A stretch of DNA of 64,000 nucleotides from Aedes albopictus (lineage: Eukaryota > Arthropoda > Insecta > Diptera > Culicidae), in contig NC_085138.1 of assembly GCF_035046485.1 (NCBI RefSeq), forward strand, positions 91,929,266-91,993,265. Direction: 5' to 3'. Below the pieces are notes generated by a model. That model ran no database searches and was not told the DNA's origin. It saw nothing but the letters and a program-made list of their open reading frames with translations. Within the stretch, counting starts at the first letter, position 1; each line of letters starts with the position of its first letter. This document shows, piece by piece, positions 32,681 through 43,206 of this stretch. The position numbers and the translations under genes are program-made.

Positions 32681-33441
32681 CGTACTTTACCTGTTCAGTC
32701 ACATCAATTTCAGAATCAAAGAGACGCAATGGTCGAACGCCATTACGGTTTCGCCTTTCCGTGAAAAGAACAATAGATGTTTTACACGGATTAACCGAAA
32801 GGCCATATTGGCGACACCAACCCTCAACTGCCCGAAGGGCGCTTTGCATCAGGTCGAACAGGTTGCTTTGCTTATGCACATACCGACTAACAATGTTAGA
32901 TAGTCGTCGGCAAAACCATAAGTAGGAAAACCGCTATTATTGAGTTGCGTCAATAGCGTATCTGCTACGAGATTCCACAAAAGCGGTGACAAGACTCCCC
33001 TTGGGGGCATCCACAAACACTCAATTTCCTAATCCGTGCTATACGCAATGTCGAGAAGAGATATCGGTTTTTGAGCATTTGATGAATCCAGTTGCAAATC
33101 ATTGGAGATATACCATGACTCCGTGCGGCTTCCAATATGGCATCGAAAGGCACATTGTCAAAGGCACCCTCGATTTCTAAGAAAACACCCAAACAAGATT
33201 GCTTTTGAGCGAACGCTTTCTCGATATCGTAAACAATCTTGTGTAGAAGAGTCACAGTGGACTTACCAGATTGGTAGGCATGTTGGTTCACATGAAGAGG
33301 CACGTTGGCCAGATGAACATCACGGATGTGATGATCCACAATGCGTTCTAGGTATTTCAGAAGAAAAGAGGTCAATTTGATAGGTCTGAAACTCTTTGCT
33401 TCTTCATACGACGCACGACGCACTTTCGGAATAAACTTCAC
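32631..33441 (-). pseudogene. LOA-type reverse transcriptase, degraded
   Basis: 33441-32965 has RPIKLTSFLLKYLERIVD and QHAYQSGKSTVTLLH. Its motif A reads FLEIEGAFDN, where the usual first catalytic Asp is Glu. The GCPQG segment is followed by a frame change. Motif C (YGFADD) is intact at about 32903-32920. 32879-32631 continues the thumb region (EGWCRQYGLSVNPCKT, VKYVGVILDSKLSW). At least two frame breaks. Confidence 0.85.
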
Positions 33442-33879
33442 AGTAAGGTCGTTGTAGTATCAACGGCATCATATAAATCATTTGGAGTGTCAATGGATGG
33501 TGAGTATCCATGAAATTTGGCCGCAACCAAATCAGTAAAAAGATCCCAGTTTGTTTACCGGGGATTCCTGAAACGCAATGTTTGCGAAGTAACTCTTAAA
33601 TGTCCAAAAAGATGTAGCGATGGTTAGATAAAGATTCTTCATCTGACACATGCCAATTGGTCAGCTCGTGACTAATTCTACTAGAGCAAAGCGTTATGTC
33701 TAACACTTCCTCTCTAGCAGATACCATGAAAGTTGGGTGGTTGCCTATGTTAAATAATGCAAGATCTGTACTATTTAAGTGCTCCATTAAACTGGAGCCT
33801 CACAAGTTAATGTCTGGGCTGCCCCAGATGATATGGTGAGCATTGGAATCACTGCCAACAATTAGCGGAAGGCCTTTTA

Positions 33880-34043
33880 GGGGCTGTCCATAAACCACGT
33901 GGTCATTAGGAGGGGGGGGGGGGGGGGTTTCGGCCAATGACCATTTTGTAAGGACAAATAAAAAAAATTGTATGGACTAATGACCACGGGGGGGGGGTTT
34001 GAAAAGTCCCAAAAAAATGACCACGTGGTTTATGGACAGCCCC
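33880..34043. mobile_element. 164-bp MITE inside the LOA endonuclease
   Basis: Ends GGGGCTGTCCATAAACCACG / CGTGGTTTATGGACAGCCCC, flanked by TTA on both sides (33877-33879 and 34044-34046). The interior has two G-runs of about 12 and 9 bases. Same family as the partial element at 1-139. Confidence 0.85.
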
Positions 34044-34051
34044 TTAAAGTA

Positions 34052-34998
34052 AAGCCTGTATCCGCAATAATCGGGACACAGAAATACAGCTATTACTCTG
34101 CAATAGACGCATGAACATTTTTCAAATTTGGCTTAATAACATCTTAAGATGTGCTCATTTGTCCTACAAAATTTCATGTGAATTGATGCAGTACTTTTTG
34201 TTGTAGCAATGAAATAGTAGAATGTGCGCCATTAAATTTTGTACAGCCCCTAGTTTTGCTTGTCAGCGCTGTAACTTTTGAATTTAGAAAAGGAAATGGC
34301 TAAAGTTTTGAACACAAACCTCTCAAACTACATTTGTTGCATGTGCAAAATTTCAAAAAAATCGATGCACTATCAACAATTTTATAGTCGAAACATGTAT
34401 TGGGACTGAACGTGATTTTGGGCCCTCAGACAGCAATTAGCCAGCACCCTTTATTGTTTCGATTGTATTATTGAATGTACTACACCAATAATCATCAAAT
34501 TATGCAGGCATAATATACACAAAATCAACTAACTTCTGTGAAAATTTCATGAAAATTGGTAGAGAAATTCGAAAGTTATGAATAGGCAAACATCGCACAT
34601 GAAAGTCACGAAAAATTTTCACTATCACTCACCCTTATCAACACCTGTAACTTTCAAACAAATTGATCAAAGTTGATGAAATTTTGCAAGAAAGTGTGTC
34701 TGAAAGTATCATAACTGCTAACGAAATTTCATAATTATCTTCGCATCACTTTGAAATGTAGCGCAAAAGAACCATCTGTTATGCGAATGAAAATTGGTCA
34801 AGATTGTACAAAATGCTTAAAACCACGTCTGTTTGTTTTTCATCCACAGTTAAAAGTAGTGCATCGATTTTTATGAAATTTGCCACAAATAATAAACATA
34901 CACCAAAGAGTTCTCAGTCAATTATTTGGCCAATTTTACCGATTCATTACAGAGCTACAGCCGTACTTCTGTGTCCCGATTATTGCGGATACAGGCTT
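34052..34998. mobile_element. 947-bp inverted-repeat element inside the LOA endonuclease
   Basis: The ends AAGCCTGTATCCGCAATAAT / ATTATTGCGGATACAGGCTT extend to about 40 bp with few mismatches. TA flanks both sides (34050-34051 and 34999-35000), as for Tc1/mariner-like insertions. The interior is AT-rich with no transposase frame, so it is non-autonomous. Confidence 0.85.
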
Positions 34999-35430
34999 TA
35001 CAGTATGCGCTGACGTGTTTGAAAGCATCCGTTGGGGATGGTTCATCATGCGGTAAATAAATCGAACAATAGACGTATTTCTTGTTGAGGTTTTCAGCAG
35101 ATACATCAATTGTGATAGCACATACATCTCTGGTGGCTAGTTCTGAGATGAGTATAGCAACTATTGCGTTGTTGACAAGCAAACGGGCTCGAGGCATGAC
35201 ATGCGAGTTTGCCATTTCATGTTTGCTGAAAGTAGCCAACAGCGGGTTCACAAGGTTTCCTAGATAGAAATTCCCCTTACGGAAGTAAGGTTCTTAGACC
35301 AAGGCCACTTGGGCTGTACCATTTTGCATAAGTCTGCAAAGATTGATTGTTGCTGTTCTTTTGTGCTGAAGATTGGTCTGAGTTATCCTTACTGTAGCCA
35401 CTAAATACCCAAACTAGGTAAGATTAAACT

Positions 35431-35825
35431 CTTCGCAACAACAGCACAACAAAGAACAGCAGCCAGAAAACCAGATCGGTATCGATTAGAAAACGCTAAA
35501 GGCGAGGATACACAGAATACACTGTTTAAAACGCATAATGTGAAATCATACCTATAGGTGAAAACTTAAACTTATTAACAACATCTTCATAATCCCGCTC
35601 TTATTTAGCCTCAAGTGACACTAAAGAAAGGCAGCTGACGGAAAAAACACAAGGCCCACTGCACCATTGCTCCGGTTAGCGAAACATACTGTGGAGGGCG
35701 CCCTGGTACTCCACAGGCTCCGTTTGCGGTTAGGTTTTTATTAGATCCCCCTAGCCATTCATTCCTAGGCACGGCAAGCATAAAGCCACATCACACCATG
35801 AATTAGGGGTCAGCCAATCGAGTGC
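35431..35825. other. Unassigned sequence upstream of the LOA element
   Basis: It may include degraded 5' sequence of the LOA element, but no ORF1 protein (zinc knuckles) can be read. Confidence 0.3.
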
Positions 35826-36110
35826 TGAGAGTGACGGGTTCGATTTCCGATCAGTCACATCTTCCACAACATTGCTGAATAAATTATTACGAAAACTTGT
35901 CTTGAAAATAGCATGTTTATCTCACATTAGTGACACAACAATATTTCTAGTAGGACTAGAAATATTACCTCAAAAATAGCGCGAGACTAGGCTTGGTTTC
36001 CTAGAAATAAGTTTGAATGATTAACATCCATTGCCATCCTTCCAAGATATTTCCGAAAACAACTGCATCGTTGTCACTCCATCAGTGCGATTCTCACTAG
36101 ACTTCACTTG
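35826..36110 (+). repeat. Second copy of the 30.2-31.0 kb repeat
   Basis: Starts GCTGAGAGTGACGGGTTCGA and runs through AAATTATTACGAAAACTTGT to ATCAGTGCGATTCTCAC. It is close to 30258-30330 plus 30838-31010 without the intervening block, and in the same orientation. Confidence 0.6.
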
Positions 36111-36316
36111 CACGAGTATCTTTCGACGAAATTCTAATATCGACGAAAGCAATCAAATCGGATGACCTCTGAAATCACCATCATCGTCCACCACCATAAT
36201 CCACTTGATAAGCAGTCGGTGCCATTCTGTTTATATATAGATAACTACGCTGACGCCGTTATCGGACAAAAAAACACTGCTATAATGTTGATTTGAGTCA
36301 TGGTTTCTCGTCCACT

Positions 36317-36607
36317 CTCTCTCTCTCTCTCTCTCTCTTCTTGGCGTAACGTCCTCATTGGGACAAAGCCTGCTTCTCAGCTTAGTGTTCTATGAGCACT
36401 TCCACAGTTATTAACTGAGAGCTTCCTCTGCCAATGACCATTTTGCATGCGTATATCGTGTGGCAGGCACGAAGATACTCTATGCCCAAGGAAGTCAAGG
36501 AAATTTCCTTTACGAAAAGATCCTGGACCGACCGGGAATCGAACCTGTCACCCTCAGCATGGTCATGCTGAATACCCGTGCGTTTACCGCCTCGGCTATA
36601 TGGGCCC
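36317..36607 (-). mobile_element. Feilai SINE with a perfect target duplication
   Basis: On the - strand the head starts GGGCCCATATAGCCGAGGCG. The body matches 26985-27268 almost base for base, and the 3' end runs into a (GA)n tail (36314-36338). TTTCTCGTCCACT flanks both ends (36304-36316 and 36608-36620), a perfect 13-bp duplication. It is therefore a recent insertion. Confidence 0.95.
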
Positions 36608-36620
36608 TTTCTCGTCCACT

Positions 36621-37615
36621 GTGTTCCGTGAATTTTATTTAGAACTGATTGCATTTGGGTTGGGTCTTTTTCGAGTTCACTTGTTCCTAGATATCAGCTG
36701 GAGTCGTTATTTGGTTAATTTTATTATTTGAAAAGCAATTCGATGGATTGCACATTCGTGTGACAGACCATCGAGGTTGATGAAAACAATTCCTATGCAT
36801 ATCATCAGAATCATGCAGACACCAAACAATTCCCATCTATTGGATATGAAAGAGCAACGAACACAGCTGGGTACTAATTTTCAACAAAACCAAATAATCA
36901 TACAAGTCATGCTTCTTGCTAAAAGATGCTATCACTCTATGTCCACAGTAATTTCTCGCAAATATGACATAGAAAAAGGTATGAAAATGGTCGATTGGCA
37001 AAAGAAGCTCTCAAATAATAAAGTGATAAAACACTAAACTGAGAAGTAGGCTCTGTGTGCTTTTGCATACGTGAATCGATTAATGCCTCATTGACAAAAT
37101 TCTTGATGGGTCCGGAAATCATTATTCGCGCTACACTCAAGCTATTCGCTATCACGTCTGCTAGGAATCTCCAACTCATATCAAACAGTAACAAATACCT
37201 GTAGCTGATATATAACTCTAACGATCCCACTCATTTGAGGCCTAATTTATACACCATTCAGTGTTTGATTGGGTAACTGATGGGCCGCACATTTACCGAA
37301 AGGCTACTCAATACTAAGATTGAGAGATAAATTTAGGAGACAACGTCATGTCCTCTATGTTCCAAGAAAATACCACACCAAGAAGAACAACACACGTGCC
37401 CGCCCTCGCCATTTGCTGATAAGCAATCCTACACAGACGGCGTGGTGCTTGGTTGTACACAGTTGCTCAGAAGGGTAGCAAAAGTTGAAGGGATGTTCTC
37501 TCTACCATGGCTCAGACCTAAAACTAGACTTTACTTAAAGGGTAAATCGGTTGGGTTCTTTCCTGTGCTTGTTCGTCGAAAGCCGAAAAGTCAGGAATAG
37601 CAAAACTTGCCGTTT
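36621..37615. other. Unassigned sequence
   Basis: Short frames on both strands (for example 36937-37230 on -) without recognisable motifs, splice context or terminal repeats. Confidence 0.3.
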
Positions 37616-37924
37616 TGATTTACCCAAGACTGACAAAGCCAGCATTCGGGAAAAAAAATTAACAATAATACGCCACAATACTCGGTTTGTGGCTGTCGCT
37701 CTCCATTCTCGGTCACACCCAACGATGGCCAGATCACGCTCCAGCTAGTCCACTCGTCGTGATCCATGCCCTCCTGTCTCAACTGGATTCGTAGCGAACA
37801 CCAACTTTGCAGGCTCGTTTTCCGGCATTCTTGCAACATGCCATGCCCACCATATTCTTCCAGTTTTGGCCACCTTCTGGATGCTGGGTTCACCGTAGAA
37901 TGCAGCGGGCTCGTGGTTCATTCT

Positions 37925-38897
37925 TCACCACCACACACCGTTCCCCCGCACACCGCCGAAGACCGTCCTTAGCACGCGTCGCTCGAAAACTCCGAGTGCT
38001 TGCAGGTCCTCTTTGAGCATGGTCCATGTCTCGTGCCCGTAGAGGACCACCGGTCTTATTAGCGTTTTGTACATGGTGCATTTGGTGCGTGGGTGAATCT
38101 TTTCGACCGCAGTTTCTTCTGGAGCCCGTAGTAGGCTCGACTTCCGCTGATGATGCACCTCCCAATTTCACGGCTCACGTTGTTGTCAGCCGTCACTAAG
38201 GATCCGACTATCGTAACACTACTACCCAGACGGATCCGGTCGTGTTCGGTTCCGCCTACCAGCATGTACTTTGTTTTTGAGGCATTCACCACCAGTCCGA
38301 TCTTTGTTGCTTCGCGTTTCAGGCGGGTGTACAGCTCTGCCACCGTTCCAAATGTTCAAGCGATAATGTCCATTCGTCCGCAAAGCACACAAATTGACCG
38401 AATATTGTGAAAATAGTTCCCCGGCTGTTGAGCGCGGCTCGTCGCATCACACCTTCCAGAGCGATGTTGAAGAGTAGACATGAGAGTCCGTCACCTTGTC
38501 GCAGTCCCCGGCAAAATTCGAATGAACTGGATAGTTCATCCGAAACCCTTACGCAGTTTTGCACACCATCCATCGATGCTTTAATCAGTCTAGTCAGCAT
38601 CCCAGGAAAGCCGTTTTCGTCCATGATTCTCCATAGCTCTGCGCGGTCGATACTGTCGTATGCCGCTTTGAAGTCGATGAACAGGTGATGCGTTTGGACC
38701 TGGTATTCACGGCATTTATGGAGGATTTTCCGTACGGTGAAGATCTGGTCCGTTGTCGACCGGCCGTCGATGAACCCGGCTTGATAACTTCCCACGAATT
38801 CATTCGTTTTAGGCGACAGACGACGGAAGATGATCTGGGATAGCACTTTGTAGGCAGTATTCAAAATAGTGATCGCCCTGAAGTTCTCACATTCCAA
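37925..38897 (-). pseudogene. Reverse transcriptase domain of LINE B, frameshifted at the catalytic motif
   Basis: 38897-38319 is open from ECENFRAITILN through FIDFKAAYDSIDR (motif A), GLRQGDGLSCLLFNIALEGV and VCFAD. One base is missing in the FADD codons, which throws the frame (reads FADEW). 38343-38059 and 38158-37925 hold the rest in two further frames (VVNASKTKYM, then YGHETWTMLKEDLQALGVFE). Confidence 0.85.
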
Positions 38898-39464
38898 ATG
38901 GTCGCCTTTCTTGTGAATGGGGCAGATTACCCCTTCCTTCCGGTAGCTGTTCGGTTTCCCAGATCCCGACTATCAGCCGATGCAGAGAGGTGGCCAATTT
39001 TCTGGGCCCATCTTGATGAGTTCAGCTGCGATACCATCCTTACCAGCTGCTTTGTTGGTTTTGAGCTGGTGAATGGCATCTTAAACTTCCCTCAGCGTGG
39101 GAGTTGGTTGATTTCCGTCCTACGCTGCACTGGCGTCGTCATTTCCTCCGTTGCCGTGGTCTCCCGTGCCTACGTTCTCCACGCCGTTCAGGTGCTGACC
39201 GAAGTGCTGCTTCCACCTTTTGATCGCCTCACGTCCGTCCGTCAAGAGGCCTCCGTCTTTATCCCTGCATATTTCGGCTCGCGGAACGAAGCCGTTGCGG
39301 GATGCGTTGAGCTTCTGATAAAACTTTCGTGTATCTTGGGAACGGCACAGTAGTTCCATTTCTTCACACTCCGCTTCTTCCAGGCGGCGCTTTCAATCCC
39401 GAAAGAGGCGGGTCTGCTGTTTCCGCTTCTGTTTGTAACGTTCGACGTTCTGTCGAGTCCCTTG

Positions 39465-40470
39465 CTACAGCATTACCGCCCTCGCTGCGTTCTTCTCCTC
39501 CAAAACCGTTCTGCACTCTTCGTCGAACCATTCGTTCCGGCGATTCCGTTCCACGTACCCGATGGTGCTCTCGGCTACGTCGTTGATGGCTGCTTTCACT
39601 GTACTCCAGCAATCCTCTAGAGGGGCCTCATCGAGCTCGCCCTCGCCTAGCAACGCGGACTCGAGATTCTGCGTGTATGCTGATGCGACATCCGGTTGCT
39701 TCAGTCGCTTTAGGTTGTACCGTGGCGGTCGCCGGTACCGTACATTGTTGATGACGGAGAGTTTTGGGCGCAGTTTGACCATCACCAGATAGTGGTCGGA
39801 GTCGATGTTGGCGCCACGATAGGTTCTGACGTCGATAATGTCGGAGAAGTGCCGTCCATCAATCAGAACGTGGTCGATTTGAGATTCCGTCTGCTGTGGT
39901 GATCTCCAGGTGTAACGATAAGGGAGGCTGTGTTGGAAAAATGTGCTACGTATGGCCATATTTTTGGAGGCGGCAAAATCAATGAGTCGTAGGCCGTTTT
40001 CGTTCGTTTGCTGGTGGGCGCTGAACTTACCAATCGTTGGTCTGAATTCCTCCTCCTGGCCTACCTGAGCGTTCAAATCTCCTATGATGATCTTGACGTC
40101 GTGGCTTGGGCAGCGATCGTACTTGCGTTCGAGTTGCGCGTAAAATGCGTCCTTGTCATCATTAGTACTTCCGGAGTGTGAGCTGTGCACGTTCATTATG
40201 CTGAAGTTGAAGAATCGGCCCTTGATTCTCAACCTGCACATTCTTTCGTCGATTGGCCACCAACCGATCACGCGCCTCTGCATATCACCCATCACGATGA
40301 AAGCTGTTCCCAGCTCGCGTGTGTTGCCGCAGCTCTGTCCAACACACATCCTGCAGCGCTACGATGCCGAACCCGCGGTCCTTCAGTAGATCGGCGAGTA
40401 TGCGGGTGCTCCCAATGAAGTTAAGAGATCGGCAGTTCCACGTACCGAGTTTCCAATCGCAAGTCCTTTT
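39465..40470 (-). pseudogene. Endonuclease domain of LINE B
   Basis: The start GTWNCRSLN is readable near 40440, followed by one frame change. Then 40349-39465 is open for 294 codons. It has GDLNAQVGQEEE, TYTWRSP-like RYTWRSPQQTESQIDHVLID (within 39870-39920) and SDHYLVMVKLRP. The catalytic-type residues of an APE-like endonuclease are present. The C-terminal 100 residues (WSTVKAAINDVAE, EWFDEECRTVLEEKNAARA) lead to the RT linker. Confidence 0.85.
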
Positions 40471-40815
40471 TGTTCGCTGGGGTCGTTGCCGTTGGTCTCG
40501 GTTCGTATTATTCTGTTGCTGATTTTCTGTTACAATGTTTTTTTACGGCTGGCTCGTAGGGCCTGACACCAACCCCCTACTTTCCGGAGGATCATAGTGC
40601 ATTTTTCGCCATTAGGGGACTCAATTTGCAGCAACTTTGCTGAAGACAGTATTCTGTTTTATCGAATGGGTGAATTTATACAGTCGTTTCTATGTTGGGG
40701 TCATATATGACCCCTCCAGCTCCAAAGGGTTAAATGGGCTAAATGTGTTTTCATACTTGTGCGTCTTGTAATTTTAACAAAGAACACTAAACGCATTGAA
40801 CAACAAAGTTCGCAT

Positions 40816-41223
40816 CAGTGTTGCCACATTTAAATCTGTATTTTGCCTTCCAAAAATCTGAATAATCTGTATCACCATGTTTGACCAAAAATCTTTATGA
40901 TATCTGTAATACTTCGTGGAAACTCTGTATGAAATTCTGTAAGTTTCTGAAAAATCTGTATAATCTGTATTATTTTCAAAAATCTATAATATTAGTATAA
41001 GCCCGTATATGACATCCCAATTCCCACCCAATAGGATTGTTTGCAGCCAACATCAATTGAGTTCCCCCATTGACAATGCATTTGGGTTCCCTAAACATTG
41101 GTACAAGATGGGGGAATCGAAATCATGACGTCATTGCACCCTGGTGAGTATACGGAATTCTGTATGAAGTGCTGCGAGAAAATCTGCATGGTTACAGAAA
41201 AATCTGTATATGTGGCATCCCTG
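40816..41223. mobile_element. hAT-like MITE, copy 3, with a nested insertion
   Basis: Same family as 433-677: CAGTGTTGCCACATTT ... ATGTGGCATCCCTG. It is flanked by GTTCGCAT (40808-40815) and GTTCGTAT (41224-41231). A block of about 150 bp (roughly 40998-41150) is inserted at a GTATA that is repeated on both sides. That block contains AGCCCGTATATGACATCC and ends near CACCCTGGTGA. Confidence 0.83.
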
Positions 41224-41497
41224 GTTCGTATCCGCTCGTAGCAGATTGGCTCAGACTAAATTTTCATAAACACACTCGTGGTGCCCCAACAAGAGCGGCG
41301 GCTTTAAGAACTAACGCTTGCTTCAGGGGGTTGGGTTTAAGAGCTTAAAATAAGGGAACGTCCAAAAATTACGCCACGCAAAAATTGTCATTTTCTATCG
41401 AACGCCCAAATGTATGCAACTAAGCATTACTACTTACCGTTAGGATATGCCTATAACGGCAATGGTTTTCAGACGAATCACTGCCGTTACTACATTC

Positions 41498-41700
41498 ATA
41501 CTCCGAGATAAATTTCTAATCAGTCACTGAGCTGGTCCTACTCAGAAATAGAACAGACTTTTGTTTCTTACTCAGTTACCGTTAAAACTGAGATAACTCA
41601 TTGCCATGGAGTTGCCCCACTGGAACTGACCAGGAAAAAAAAAGATTTCTCGATTTCGGAGTAAGTCCATCTCACCTTCTGAGTAGTAGGGTAATTGTTC
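41498..41700. repeat. Foldback element related to 42170-42960, compact copy
   Basis: The arms TACTCAGAAATAGAACAGAC and the inverted block near 41660-41690 (CGATTTCGGAGTAAG) surround a centre with TTGCCATGGAG and GTTGCCCCA. The same motifs (CTTACTCAGAAATC, CCATTGCCAATGGG) build the larger copy. Confidence 0.55.
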
Positions 41701-41889
41701 CCATCATTGTGGTAGTACCTACTATTGCGGTAATGGCTATCGAGCACTTTTTCGACTGAAATGTTACCAAAATGTTTTATTTAATAGATGTATGGTGCTT
41801 AAATTATGAGATTGCACCATTTGTTAGCTTAAGATTTGCCCAAAAACCTATTTAAAAAAAAATATTTTCCTTAATGTGTTTGCTGCTGT

Positions 41890-41972
41890 GTTCCTATTGT
41901 TGCGATAGTGTTCCTAATATTGCGGTATCCCATATGATTTCAATGGGATACCGCAACAATAGGAACACAATG
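41890..41972. repeat. Hairpin with GATACCGCAACAATAGGAAC arms
   Basis: TGTTCCTATTGTTGCG with GGTATCCCAT on the left pairs with ATGGGATACCGCAACAATAG on the right. Part of the left arm is duplicated (TTCCTAATATTGCGG). Probably a MITE end or a foldback centre. Confidence 0.55.
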
Positions 41973-42169
41973 TTCTTTCAGATAAAAACGAATAAAATGC
42001 TCATAAGAGCCTCAAAGTGGCAATATTTCGTTATTTTCCCGTAGATTAAGGATTAATTTTATTATTTTCAATTCAATCCTTGTAAAAAGTTTGCTTGGGG
42101 CGATACAATTGTGGTTTAAACATGAACCCAGTGCTTAACTCCTCCATGATCGGATCATTGACACTATTT

Positions 42170-42960
42170 TTTCTCGATATACAGAGAAACATTTCTACTC
42201 AGTGGCTGAGTTAGTCTTACTCAGAAATCGAAGAATCCTTTGTTTTCTTACCCACACGGTACAAAATCTACACTCTGATATAAACTGATTAGCACTTGAA
42301 TTCGCACTACTGTATAATCTGTTTGTTATCAATTCAATATCATTCAAAAAAGAACATTCAATGCCTCTTCAATTTCAATGGAAGTTCACTTCAATTCATT
42401 GTTGACAATGTTTTGATTTCAAAACTAGAATTAAAAAAATAATGTTCACCGCACCCAGATTCGATACCAGAACCTTGAGATTCACGATCTTCTGTTTTCC
42501 CACTACACTATTTCACATCTGTTAGATAGGTGCGTACCGAAGCTAAGCACTTTCTACCACCTGTCATCTATATTTACTTTCATGCCCAAAACAATCATCA
42601 CCAAATCAATAGCTTTTCACTTTGGATCGTACTGCTTTATACAGTAGTGCAAATCAAAGTGATTTTCAGTTGATTTTTCCGGTGGGTTTGTTTTGGTTCT
42701 GAAATCAACACTGACAGCATTGCGATTCCAAAGGAATAGCATTTCTGATCATGTTGATTGGGATGTTGAATAGTTAAGGGATTTTTCCCTTACATCGAGC
42801 GTGCAGAGTTTTTACCATGCAGTTTCCGTTAAAAGTGGGACAACCCATTGCCAATGGGTTGCCCCACTTTTAGCCGAAACTGAGTAGGAAAACAAAGGAT
42901 TTTTAGATTTCTGAGTAAGGCCAAATTAGTCATTGAGTAGAAATTTTTCTCAGAGTATAA
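42170..42960. mobile_element. Foldback element interrupted by another insertion
   Basis: The left arm (42180-42255: TTTCTACTCAGTGGCTGAGT, CTTACTCAGAAATCG) pairs with the right arm (42885-42955). The centre is the palindrome at 42823-42885 around CCCATTGCCAATGGG. A block of about 560 bp (roughly 42255-42820) sits between left arm and centre. Its ends, CGGTACAAAATCTACACTCT and the inverse of GCGTGCAGAGTTTTTACC, are loosely inverted. Confidence 0.6.
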
Positions 42961-43206
42961 ATTAAAACTCAACGGCCAATAAGAATATTTTTTTCTTATA
43001 AGAAAAATGTAAAGAAAAATATATGAGGGGACATTAATAAAATACCCAACGGTTAGAGGGGAAGGGGGTTTTGGGAAAGTGTGACACGTTCTGTGTTAAG
43101 TATAGGAAAAACTCGTACGAGGAAAGGGAGTTGAAATTCCCAATTTTTGCGTGACGTACTTAATGGATGACCCATAATCTGCCCCATTCACAAGAAAGGC
43201 GACCAT

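Larger units (their letters stand above)
33590..35420 (-). pseudogene. LOA-type endonuclease domain, interrupted
   Basis: The first part (about 35420-35001) includes SIYLPHDEPSPTDAF and one stop near 35300. The second part (33879-33590) includes VGSDSNAHHIIWGSPDI, a TGA near 33807, then NSTDLALFNIGN, REEVLDITLCS, NWHVSDEESLSNHRY. Removing both MITEs with one target copy each restores a continuous frame across the junction. The GSD.NAHH and SNHR motifs are the catalytic-type residues (S(D/N)H). Confidence 0.82.
31190..35430 (-). mobile_element. LOA/Lian-like non-LTR retrotransposon, split by two MITEs
   Basis: Read on the - strand the order is endonuclease (35420-35010, continuing 33879-33590), reverse transcriptase (33441-32630), RNase H (about 32120-31700) and a Cys/His tail (31524-31264). 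Presence of RNase H after the RT and the sequence style place it in the R1/LOA group; Lian of Aedes is such an element. Elements at 33880-34043 and 34052-34998 interrupt the endonuclease. The 5' part (ORF1) is not recognised. Confidence 0.85.
37616..40600 (-). mobile_element. LINE B: near-complete RTE-like non-LTR retrotransposon
   Basis: On the - strand the 5' region at 40600-40470 is related to that of LINE A (GGCCCTACGAGCCAGCC vs its counterpart near 23250). It is followed by endonuclease (40470-39465), linker (39359-39120), reverse transcriptase (38897-37925) and the 3' end near 37620-37690. It is closely related to LINE C at 43175-45200. Several frameshifts make it inactive. Confidence 0.83.
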
